A stretch of 8,200 bases of DNA from JAEVZK01 sp038202925 (GTDB taxonomy: Bacteria > Armatimonadota > Fimbriimonadia > Fimbriimonadales > Fimbriimonadaceae): NCBI GenBank assembly GCA_038202925.1, contig JBBREM010000115.1:1-8200 (forward strand), written 5' to 3'. Below the pieces are notes generated by a model. It saw only the letters and a program-made list of their open reading frames with translations. It was not told where the DNA came from and did not search any database. This document shows, in pieces, positions 1 through 5,565 of the stretch (the stretch's first letter is position 1; every line of letters begins with the position of its first letter). Position numbers and translations under genes: made by a program.

Positions 1-320
1 GAATTCAGAGCCCAGTCGGTCGCTCCTTCTTCAAAGTTTAGTCGCTGCCCGATGCAGCGCCAAATGACTGCATGTTTGGCAGCAAAGTGCAACGTATAGG
101 CAACGAGAACGTCCGGATCCTCATACTCGGGGGGATCAAACCCGAAGTAAGAGTTCTGAACCTCGTAGAGTTTGTCGCGCAAGAGAGCGTGCCTGGCGGG
201 TGTCATTCGAATCCCGAGGTGCTCTTCCTGATATCGCAAGCCAACATCGCGATAAAACTCAAACAGGTTCATGTACAACCGATTGTGGCTGATCGAGTGA
301 ACCTCGATCCAAGTTGGCAC
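1..320 (-). CDS. Hypothetical protein, N-terminal part, runs off the left edge
   Basis: An open minus-strand frame of 106 codons continues past base 1. I do not recognise the family. The reading is protein-like: soluble, aromatic-rich and acidic, with stretches such as MNLFEFYRDVGLRYQEEHLG and AYTLHFAAKHAVIWRCIGQR that look like amphipathic helices, and no signal peptide or membrane segment. I chose the most upstream usable start, GTG at 320-318; an in-frame ATG at 272-270 is the alternative. Neither has a clear Shine-Dalgarno sequence. The in-frame stop upstream (TGA near 360) means the gene cannot extend much further. A plus-strand frame at 72-377 covers the same bases, but its protein looks less natural, so I prefer the minus reading. 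The missing ribosome site leaves open a decayed or truncated 5' end. Confidence 0.55.
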   Translation of the reverse strand, partial: MPTWIEVHSISHNRLYMNLFEFYRDVGLRYQEEHLGIRMTPARHALLRDKLYEVQNSYFGFDPPEYEDPDVLVAYTLHFAAKHAVIWRCIGQRLNFEEGATDWALN

Positions 321-403
321 TCGCAGGGTCTGGCGCGCTCTTTCAAGGCGTGGAAGAGGTCATTGGCGGCAATTTGAACCTAAATAGGAGCGTCGAAAAG
401 GCG

Positions 404-450
404 AGGTCTCTCAACAGGTCTCTCAATTCAATGAGAGAAAATTGGAGACC
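404..450. repeat. Direct repeat plus bulged hairpin downstream of the tRNA
   Basis: An 11-bp direct repeat, AGGTCTCTCAA, occurs at 404-414 and 416-426. The second copy also forms the left arm of a hairpin: GGTCTC at 417-422 and CAATT at 424-428 pair with 440-450, leaving a single bulged T and an 11-nt loop. The hairpin lies downstream of the minus-strand tRNA and could end its transcript, but no T-run follows it on that strand, so it is not a standard intrinsic terminator. Confidence 0.5.
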
Positions 451-505
451 AGCCTAATAATCGAAGGTGAGACGGTGGATTTGTGCAGGTTTGTAGCCTT
501 GAACC

Positions 506-582
506 TGGTCGGGGCGACACGATTCGAACGTGCGACCTCTTCCACCCCATGGAAGCGCGCTACCAAACTGCGCCACGCCCCG
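506..582 (-). tRNA. tRNA-Pro (anticodon GGG)
   Basis: The minus strand folds as a complete 77-nt tRNA including an encoded CCA. The acceptor stem CGGGGCG pairs perfectly with CGCCCCG. It is followed by a D-arm (GCGC stem, AGTTTGGTA loop), an anticodon stem CTTCC/GGAAG with loop ATGGGGT giving anticodon GGG, and a T-arm with TTCGAAT. Discriminator A73 and the C1-G72 pair are the usual bacterial proline identity elements. CCA is the revcomp of 506-508, so it is genome-encoded. The tRNA reads proline CCC and CCU codons. It has no tRNA neighbour in the window. I saw no duplicated 3' end that would mark an integrated element. Confidence 0.95.
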
Positions 583-596
583 ATGCGCGAACAGGG

Positions 597-602
597 ATTG
601 TA
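597..602 (-). promoter_or_regulatory. Candidate -10 box for tRNA-Pro
   Basis: TACAAT on the minus strand lies 14 nt upstream of the mature tRNA 5' end and matches the TATAAT consensus at five of six bases. I see no good -35 hexamer at the usual spacing. The spacer is occupied instead by the CCAGCC/GGCTGG hairpin at 603-619. Confidence 0.35.
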
Positions 603-619
603 CCAGCCGATGGGGCTGG
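603..619. repeat. Small GC-rich inverted repeat upstream of the tRNA
   Basis: CCAGCC (603-608) and GGCTGG (614-619) are perfect inverted arms around a 5-nt loop. It lies between the HAD hydrolase and tRNA-Pro, just upstream of the candidate -10 box. No T-run follows on either strand, so a terminator role is unlikely. Function unknown. Confidence 0.45.
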
Positions 620-647
620 CTATCCCGTCAGGCCCGCGCGACTCTCT

Positions 648-683
648 CATGCAAAACGCAGAAAACGCAGAGCGGGATGCATG
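648..683. repeat. Tandem 9-mer inside a CATGCA/TGCATG inverted pair
   Basis: AAAACGCAG is repeated exactly twice in tandem at 653-661 and 662-670, and the pair is enclosed by the inverted arms CATGCA (648-653) and TGCATG (678-683). The rest of the 583-751 gap holds the tRNA leader and the 3' flank of the HAD gene. I see no coding frame there that I would trust. Confidence 0.45.
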
Positions 684-751
684 GCTCTTAACAAGGGCCC
701 CAGTTTCCGTCTATCGCTTTCCCTTAGCGTCCTTCGCGCCATTGCTCGAAC

Positions 752-1447
752 TTAGCTTGCAGCAAGCAGGGCCGGCAGATCGCTCAGGGCCGCGAGGATG
801 GCACCGCGCGTTTCGGGGCGGGATCGATCGATCAGAAATGCATACATGCCCGCTTCCTGGGCTCCGCGGAAATCGTCGAGCGGATTGTCGCCGACATGGA
901 CGGCCTCGTCGGCGGCAACTCCAAACCGCTCAAGGGTGAGGTCAAAGAGCCGCGAATCGGGCTTTTCGACGCCCTCCTCCAGGGAAGCCACGACATGCTC
1001 TAACCGATCATGGATGCCCAGCGATCGCAACACGCGGTGCAGCGAGTAATCCCAATTGGAGATAACGCCCAGCCGAGTGCCGGCGGCGTCAAGCGCGTCC
1101 AGGGTGGGCAGCACATCGTCGAAGAGGGTGAAGAGATCGGTGCCGTAGAGCAGTCCCGGGGCGGCTTCGATCATCGCCGGAGCGAGCGACCTCGGCTGGC
1201 CGATCGTTTCCAGCCAGTCCTCGGTCAGGCGGTGCCAAAACTGGTCGCACTTGAACTCGTCGCGCGTGGTGTTGATCTGTTGGTATTCGCCCCAGCGCGA
1301 CCTGAGGGACCGCTCGTAAACACCGCGCTCCTCATCGCCGAGATCGAGCCCGACCGCGCTTGCGCAACTTAGCGCGAACCCGCCCGGCGACCACTTTACG
1401 CGCACCAGAGTCTCGGCGGCGTCGAACGTCACGACCTTGGGCTTCAT
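752..1447 (-). CDS. HAD-superfamily hydrolase, subfamily IA, REG-2/HDHD3-like
   Basis: A 231-residue soluble protein with a Rossmann-like HAD core, probably a phosphatase with unknown substrate. Motif I is FDAAETL (residues 8-14) with the nucleophile Asp9. Motif II is the Ser in GVISNWD. Motif III is the Lys in EGVEKPDSRLF. Motif IV is VHVGDNPLDDFRGA with the metal-binding acidic residues. The helical cap lies between motifs I and II, as in subfamily IA. The second Asp of the usual DxDxT motif is replaced (DAA); related REG-2-like proteins, as I recall them, also deviate here, so catalytic activity is uncertain. I start at ATG 1447, which overlaps the stop of the DUF2905 gene as ATGA. The same frame is open further upstream, but there it encodes an Arg-rich antisense-like stretch that shadows the DUF2905 gene. 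The stop is at 752-754. Confidence 0.9.
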   Translation of the reverse strand: MKPKVVTFDAAETLVRVKWSPGGFALSCASAVGLDLGDEERGVYERSLRSRWGEYQQINTTRDEFKCDQFWHRLTEDWLETIGQPRSLAPAMIEAAPGLLYGTDLFTLFDDVLPTLDALDAAGTRLGVISNWDYSLHRVLRSLGIHDRLEHVVASLEEGVEKPDSRLFDLTLERFGVAADEAVHVGDNPLDDFRGAQEAGMYAFLIDRSRPETRGAILAALSDLPALLAAS

Positions 1448-1668
1448 CGGCGAAAGAACGATACCAGCCATGTAATCAGCATCAGCGCCGCGCCGATCAG
1501 GATCATCGTCGTGATGGGGAAGTAGAAGCCAAAGCCGGGCCGCTCCACCGCAAGGTCGCCGGGGAGGCGTCCGAGCCGCAGCCAACGAAACACGCCCAGC
1601 CAAACGAGTCCGCCGATCGCGGCGATCCCTAGCCCAACCACAACCAGCGCTTTGCCCGCCTGCTCCAT
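1444..1668 (-). CDS. DUF2905 family small membrane protein
   Basis: A 74-residue protein matching my memory of the DUF2905 pattern: an N-terminal hydrophobic helix (about residues 7-28, KALVVVGLGIAAIGGLVWLG), a central LGRLPGDLAVERPGFGFYFP segment that is the family signature, a second membrane helix (about 51-70, ITTMILIGAALMLITWLV) and a basic end FFRR. The family has no established function; two-helix topology in the cytoplasmic membrane is the likely arrangement. The length is typical. The start ATG at 1668 has only a weak GAAGA upstream. The stop codon overlaps the start of the downstream HAD hydrolase (ATGA), so the two are probably co-transcribed and translationally coupled. I see no sign of a shared pathway beyond that. 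Confidence 0.88.
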   Translation of the reverse strand: MEQAGKALVVVGLGIAAIGGLVWLGVFRWLRLGRLPGDLAVERPGFGFYFPITTMILIGAALMLITWLVSFFRR

Positions 1669-1674
1669 TCTTCA

Positions 1675-1693
1675 ATTGACGATTGACGATTGA
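1675..1693. repeat. 7-mer tandem repeat, ATTGACG x 2.7
   Basis: The unit ATTGACG occurs at 1675-1681 and 1682-1688, followed by a partial ATTGA at 1689-1693. It lies directly upstream of the DUF2905 start in the divergent gap between that gene and ubiE. It could be a simple expansion or part of a dispersed intergenic repeat. Confidence 0.55.
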
Positions 1694-1752
1694 GATCTGA
1701 TCTCCTTGCGACTTTGACTACCACCGCAGGTTTGACCCCATTCACCCATGTA

Positions 1753-1790
1753 GCCGCCTGGGCGGCAAGTTTCACAAACTTCTGAAAGTT
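1753..1790 (+). promoter_or_regulatory. Leader hairpins before ubiE, with competing pairings
   Basis: GCCGCC (1753-1758) and GGCGGC (1761-1766) form a tight inverted repeat. It is followed by AAGTTT (1767-1772), which pairs with AAACTT (1776-1781) across a CAC loop. The same AACTT (1777-1781) can instead pair with AAGTT (1786-1790) across CTGA, so the second and third arms are mutually exclusive partners. This lies immediately upstream of the ubiE reading frame. No T-run follows, so it is not a plain terminator. Any regulatory role is inference. Confidence 0.35.
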
Positions 1791-1796
1791 CGCGCC

Positions 1797-2540
1797 TTGT
1801 CAAGGTATAAAGAAGTCGAAGCTATCGTGGGCGATCAGGCCATTTGGCAAGCCGAAGGAGTGCAGAAGCGTGCCGCCGTCCGCGACATGTTTGGCGAGAT
1901 TGCGCCGACATACGACCTGCTGAATTCCCTGATCTCCTTCCGCCTCCACCACCGCTGGCGAGCCTTTGCCGTGCGTCAATTGCAGCTTAAGCCCGGCGGT
2001 CGCGCTCTAGATGTCTGCTGCGGAACCGGCGACTTCATGCGGCCCCTCCGTCGGGCCGTGACCAAGTCGGGCGAGGTATTCGGCGTCGATTTTTGCCTTC
2101 CGATGCTCGAGATCGCTCAGAAGAAGGGCGTGCCTGGATCGGTTGGGCTCGGCGACGCCTGCCGATTGCCCATCCAAACCGCGACTCTCGACGCCGTCAG
2201 CGTTGGATGGGGCATACGCAACGTGCCCGATATCGATCAGGCGCACCGCGAGATTGCCCGGGTGCTCAAGCCCAGCGGATGGTTCGTGAGCCTCGATATG
2301 GCTCGCCCTCGCAACCGTATGGTTCGCAGCGTCAGCGAGTGGATGTTCAACCGCCTCGTACCGCGGCTTGGCTCGCTGTTCGGCAAGACTCAGGCCTACA
2401 CGTACCTGCCGAAGAGCACGCAGAAGTTCATGTCTCGCGACGAGCTAAGCAGCTCCATGACGAAGGCCGGCTTTGCAGATGTTGCGCATCAGGACCTGTT
2501 TCTTGGAAATGTCTGCGTTCATTGGGGGCGGAAGGCATGA
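1797..2540 (+). CDS. ubiE: UbiE/MenG demethylmenaquinone C-methyltransferase
   Basis: A class I SAM-dependent methyltransferase of 247 residues that adds the ring methyl group to demethylmenaquinone, the last step of menaquinone synthesis, at the cytoplasmic membrane face. The family entry motif MFGEIAPTYDLLNSL is at residues 31-45 and the SAM-binding loop LDVCCGTGDF at 71-80. The acidic end of strand 2 is in VFGVDF (94-99). The UbiE signature around GWGIRNVPDIDQAHREIARV (137-156) is followed by LKPSG. The start is uncertain. TTG 1797 is the most upstream possibility and lacks a Shine-Dalgarno sequence; in-frame GTG at 1827 and 1860 and ATG at 1887 would all keep the family domain. A TATAAA at 1806-1811, if it is a -10 box, would favour GTG 1827. 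The stop overlaps the next gene's start as ATGA. Menaquinone rather than ubiquinone is inferred from the polyprenyl synthase context. Confidence 0.93.
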   Translation: MSRYKEVEAIVGDQAIWQAEGVQKRAAVRDMFGEIAPTYDLLNSLISFRLHHRWRAFAVRQLQLKPGGRALDVCCGTGDFMRPLRRAVTKSGEVFGVDFCLPMLEIAQKKGVPGSVGLGDACRLPIQTATLDAVSVGWGIRNVPDIDQAHREIARVLKPSGWFVSLDMARPRNRMVRSVSEWMFNRLVPRLGSLFGKTQAYTYLPKSTQKFMSRDELSSSMTKAGFADVAHQDLFLGNVCVHWGRKA

Positions 2541-3517
2541 CCATCGCCGGGCATGACGAGCTGCTCGCCCAGATATCCGCGGAAGTCCAGGAGGTTGAGG
2601 CCGAACTGGCGCTCCAAGTGACCAGCGGCGTCGAACTCGTCGACCGAGTGGGGAGGCACACGCTAGAAGCGGGCGGCAAGCGCCTTCGACCCGCCTTCGT
2701 CACTCTCGCCGCGCGGGCAACTGGACTTGAATTCGACGTCGCAAGAGCTCGCAAGGTGGGCGCGTGCATGGAGATGATCCATATGGCGACGCTCATTCAT
2801 GACGACGTCATCGATCACGCGGCGATCCGCCGGGGGCGCGAAACCGCGAGCACCCTGTACGGCAACACCGCCGCCATTCTCAGCGGCGATGTTTTGCTTG
2901 CCAAGGCGATGGCGGTTCTCTCGCAAGACGGCGATCTGGAGATCATCCAGATGGTCAGTCGGGCGGTTGTGGAGATTGCAGAAGGGGAAGTGCGCGAGCT
3001 CGAATGCCGGGGGCGATTCGACCTCTCCGAAGCCGAGCACTTGCAGCTCTTGAGGATGAAGACGGCGAGCTTTATTCAGGCCTGCTGCGAGGCGGGCGCA
3101 CTGATCGCAAGGGGCACGCCCGAAGTGCGAGAAGCTCTCGGCCAATATGGCCACCACATCGGCATGGCGTTCCAGATCGTCGACGATCTTCTCGACTATC
3201 GCGGCGAGGCGACTGGCAAGCCTAAGGCGGGCGACTTTCGAGAGGGGCAGGCGACGCTGCCGCTAATTCTGGTGCGCGATCGACTCGAGCCCGACGAAGC
3301 CGACCTGGCAAGGCGCAAGTTTGGGAATGGAGTAACCGACGACGATCTGAGAACGATCGTCGGCTGGATGGCCGACCGGGGCTCCTTTCACCGTGCCGAG
3401 GAGGCCGCGCAGGCTCAGGTCGAGCGCGCTAATGAAGCCTTGGCCCCGCTGCCGAACACCGCAGCGCGCGGTCTGCTGCAAGCGGTAGGCGGCTTCGTGC
3501 TGAGCCGGCAGGCGTGA
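2537..3517 (+). CDS. Long-chain trans-polyprenyl diphosphate synthase (menaquinone side chain)
   Basis: A 326-residue trans-isoprenyl diphosphate synthase that elongates allylic diphosphates with isopentenyl diphosphate. All family landmarks are present: GGKRLRP (46-52), the first Asp-rich motif DDVID (89-93) followed by RRG, the MKTASF segment (174-179), FQIVDDLLDY with the second Asp-rich motif DDLLD (216-220), and a GKPKAGDFREG lysine-containing stretch (227-237). The residue five places before the first motif is a small Ala84, not an aromatic, which in this family goes with long products (hepta- to decaprenyl). Start ATG 2537 overlaps the ubiE stop, with GGAAGG just upstream. A menG-hepT gene pair is known from the B. 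subtilis hepS-menG-hepT cluster. No small hepS-like partner is seen here, so the enzyme may be homomeric. The exact chain length cannot be read from sequence. Confidence 0.93.
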   Translation: MTIAGHDELLAQISAEVQEVEAELALQVTSGVELVDRVGRHTLEAGGKRLRPAFVTLAARATGLEFDVARARKVGACMEMIHMATLIHDDVIDHAAIRRGRETASTLYGNTAAILSGDVLLAKAMAVLSQDGDLEIIQMVSRAVVEIAEGEVRELECRGRFDLSEAEHLQLLRMKTASFIQACCEAGALIARGTPEVREALGQYGHHIGMAFQIVDDLLDYRGEATGKPKAGDFREGQATLPLILVRDRLEPDEADLARRKFGNGVTDDDLRTIVGWMADRGSFHRAEEAAQAQVERANEALAPLPNTAARGLLQAVGGFVLSRQA

Positions 3518-4329
3518 CGGTGAAGGCGTATTCGCTTTACATCTTCGATCTGGATGGCACGCTTTATCGCGGCGACCAAGTCCTGCCGCACGCAGTAGAA
3601 ACCCTCGCCGAACTGCGACGCCGGGGCTCCTTGATTCGGTACCTCACCAACAATTCGAGTCGCACCCCGGAGGATCAGGCCGAGAAACTGACCCGCCTGG
3701 GCTTCGAAGCTGCTCCTGCCGACGTGCTTACCTCTTCGGTGGGCACCGCTCGCTACGCGGCGAGTGAGGGCATCAAGACGGCCTTTGTGATCGGCGAGGA
3801 AGGACTTTATCGCGCGCTCGCGGATGCGGGCGTGATCTCCGTCCCCCAACCCCCTCCCTCAAAGACCCTTCGACTTCGCTCAGGGCAGGCTCACTTTGAG
3901 GGAGGGGGCTTTCCGGATGCGGTCATTGTTGGCATTAATTGGTCGTTTAACTACGACATGGTGAGCGACGCGATGCGGTACATCCGCGCGGGGGCGCGTT
4001 TCATTGCGACCAACGCGGACGCGACTTACCCGCTCGAGGACGATCGCCTCGTTCCCGGCGCGGGCGTGGTGGTCGCGGCGGTCCAGACGGCGTCGGGAGT
4101 GGCTCCCTACATCGTGGGCAAGCCCAATCCTCACCTGATCGAGCTGATCCTGCAGGACGCCGGCCTCGCCCCGCAGGACACCCTGGTGGTCGGCGACCGC
4201 TACGAAACCGACATTCTCAGTGGCCGCGCCGCAGGGTGCGACACGCTGCTCGTACTAACGGGTGTAAGTACCGAGGCACCGGACCATCAATGGTCGGCCC
4301 AGAGCCTCGATGTGCTGATCGTGAACTAA
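3514..4329 (+). CDS. NagD-like HAD-IIA phosphatase with an in-frame insertion
   Basis: A 271-residue HAD phosphatase of subfamily IIA (NagD/p-nitrophenyl phosphatase/phosphoglycolate phosphatase group). Motif I is FDLDGTLYRG (11-20) with Asp12 and Asp14, and motif II is LTNNSSR (44-50). Motif III is Lys203 in VGKPNP, and motif IV is VVGDRYETDI (225-234). The C2-type cap lies between motifs II and III (about 75-190), with PDAVIVGINWSFNYDMV at its entry. All catalytic residues are intact. Residues 111-133, a Pro-rich then RLRSGQA-containing stretch, come from a palindromic DNA element (3850-3908) and are not expected in the family. The start is GTG 3514, overlapping the previous stop as GTGA; GTG 3520 is also possible. 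The substrate is unknown. Being third in a prenyl-diphosphate/menaquinone operon makes an isoprenoid or phosphoglycolate substrate possible, but the sequence does not decide. Confidence 0.9.
   Translation: MTVKAYSLYIFDLDGTLYRGDQVLPHAVETLAELRRRGSLIRYLTNNSSRTPEDQAEKLTRLGFEAAPADVLTSSVGTARYAASEGIKTAFVIGEEGLYRALADAGVISVPQPPPSKTLRLRSGQAHFEGGGFPDAVIVGINWSFNYDMVSDAMRYIRAGARFIATNADATYPLEDDRLVPGAGVVVAAVQTASGVAPYIVGKPNPHLIELILQDAGLAPQDTLVVGDRYETDILSGRAAGCDTLLVLTGVSTEAPDHQWSAQSLDVLIVN
3850..3908. repeat. Intragenic palindromic element with nested hairpin
   Basis: A perfect 15-bp inverted repeat, CCCCCTCCCTCAAAG (3850-3864) and its exact complement (3894-3908), encloses a 29-nt loop. Inside the loop a second imperfect hairpin, of bacterial REP type, can form: CCCT (3866-3869) with AGGG (3882-3885) and GA with TC, with a 2-nt bulge and a CTTCGC loop. 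The whole element lies within the NagD-like gene, keeps the frame open, and encodes the region around KTLRLRSGQAHFEG. The flanking G- and C-runs are unlike the surrounding codons. Confidence 0.85.
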
Positions 4330-5519
4330 GCCATCGCTTTCGGGCGCTCGGCGCTAAGCGACTCCTCACTGAACTTCAGCTTGATGCCCCGCTTCTGCAG
4401 TTCGTCCACGTACAGCTTGCCCGGCATTGCCGTCTCGTAGCGCAGCGCGCCCGCCGCCATGCGGCCGAGCGAAAGCTGGTGGGCGTAGATCGCGGTCGAG
4501 AAACCCGTCATTCGCTCCATAGCGGAGAATTCGGTCTTGGGGTCGTACTTCTCCAGGATATCGATCTGCAGCTTGACGCGCTTGCCGCCGCGCGTTCCGA
4601 CTCCCACGCCCCGCACAATGATCATGTCCGTGTCGTTCGGATCGCGCAGCGCCTCGCCCATCAGCTTGTGCCACAGGTGAACCGGAACGACCTCGCCGGA
4701 TCGCGTCTTGACCGGGTTCGCATCCCAAAATCCGAAATCCTTGAACATCTTCATGAACTGGCAATGCCCCGGATAGCGGATGGTCTTGTACTCGTACTCG
4801 TGGAGCTTGCCCTCGAAAGAGAAGGGCGCGGTCGAAGCGCCGCCCGAGGTGTGGAACGCTTCCATGTCGCCCACGCCGTCGATGTGGAGGTCTTCAAGCT
4901 CGGTCAGGGTTTCGACCTGAGCCAGTTTGCCGTCCCGAATGAGGTCGGAGCGGTGGTCATACTCGGCGACGAGGCCCTCGACGTTGAAGACGAGCTTGTA
5001 GTTGAAGGGCGGCTTGGGATTCTGCGGCAAGCCTCCGCAGTAGAGGCGCACCGACTCGGTCTGCTCGAGCTCTTCCATGAAGTAGCTGGCGAGATCGTTG
5101 ACCATGCCGGGTGCGAGCCCGGTGTCGGGCACGATCGTCACGCCCGCTGCCTTCGCGTCGTCGTCGTGCTTGAGGGTCTCCCATGTCACGGCGGTGTCTC
5201 CGCCCATGTCGCACATGTGGGTCTTCGACTTCACCGCGACGGCGGCAACGCGAGGGTGCATCCAATAGGGCACGCAGCTCACCAACACGTCGACGGGTTC
5301 AAGAAATTTGTGCAGAGATTCGGGGTCTAAGGCGTCCGCGGTATGGGCTCGGCATACGTTTCGTTGGACCAGGGAATTCACGCGGGCGGCGTTTTTCTCC
5401 GCCTGCTCCAGATCCATGTCGCCCATCAGGATGAGTTCCGGATCGGCGTGTTTGGCGAGGTCGTATGCAACTGCGGTGCCTTGCATGCCGGCACCCAAAA
5501 TGGCGAACGTCTTCTTCAT
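4326..5519 (-). CDS. Lysine 6-dehydrogenase-like, saccharopine dehydrogenase family
   Basis: A 397-residue NAD(P)-dependent oxidoreductase. Residues 1-120 are a Rossmann domain with GAGMQG (9-14) and an Asp-containing second strand end MGDMD (32-36), which suggests NAD. The rest matches my memory of Geobacillus lysine 6-dehydrogenase closely: GVTIVPDTGLAPGMVNDLAS (126-145), LYCGGLPQNPKPPFNY (159-174), EAFHTSGGAST (220-230), YKTIRYPGHCQFMK (244-257) and a PGKLYVDELQKRGI end (366-379). Such enzymes oxidise the lysine epsilon-amino group to give allysine, which cyclises; the substrate here is not proven, and other saccharopine dehydrogenase-fold activities are possible. The length fits the family (about 385). 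Start ATG 5519 has AAGGA six bases upstream. The stop overlaps the convergent NagD-like stop by 4 bp. No other lysine pathway gene is nearby. Confidence 0.88.
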   Translation of the reverse strand: MKKTFAILGAGMQGTAVAYDLAKHADPELILMGDMDLEQAEKNAARVNSLVQRNVCRAHTADALDPESLHKFLEPVDVLVSCVPYWMHPRVAAVAVKSKTHMCDMGGDTAVTWETLKHDDDAKAAGVTIVPDTGLAPGMVNDLASYFMEELEQTESVRLYCGGLPQNPKPPFNYKLVFNVEGLVAEYDHRSDLIRDGKLAQVETLTELEDLHIDGVGDMEAFHTSGGASTAPFSFEGKLHEYEYKTIRYPGHCQFMKMFKDFGFWDANPVKTRSGEVVPVHLWHKLMGEALRDPNDTDMIIVRGVGVGTRGGKRVKLQIDILEKYDPKTEFSAMERMTGFSTAIYAHQLSLGRMAAGALRYETAMPGKLYVDELQKRGIKLKFSEESLSAERPKAMA

Positions 5520-5565
5520 TGATTATCCTTGGAGCAGCATTGTCCCATGAACTGAGGTTACCGAG

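Noticed and set aside
72..377. Plus-strand 101-codon frame at the left edge
   Set aside because: It lies opposite the minus-strand partial gene, whose composition and helix-like pattern look more like a protein; the plus product shows no recognisable motif and no ribosome site.
506..582. tRNA-Pro as attachment site of an integrated element
   Set aside because: No integrase gene and no second copy of the tRNA 3' end are visible in the window.
442..939. Plus-strand 165-codon frame crossing the tRNA
   Set aside because: It reads antisense through tRNA-Pro and into the 3' end of the HAD gene; its product is Arg-rich and low in structure, typical of a shadow frame.
1448..1675. N-terminal extension of the HAD hydrolase frame
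   Set aside because: The extra 76 residues are Arg/Asp-rich shadow of the well-matched DUF2905 gene; the family start and the ATGA overlap point to ATG 1447.
2093..2536. Upstream extension of the polyprenyl synthase frame
   Set aside because: It overlaps the ubiE coding region in another frame and lacks family similarity; ATG 2537 with GGAAGG upstream and the ATGA overlap is the better start.
3843..3908. G-quadruplex in the palindromic element
   Set aside because: Each strand has at most three G-runs of three or more close together, so a standard three-tetrad quadruplex is not supported.
4236..5330. Plus-strand 364-codon frame
   Set aside because: It lies antisense to the lysine 6-dehydrogenase-like gene, is His/Arg/Val-rich without motifs, and arises from codon bias on the other strand.
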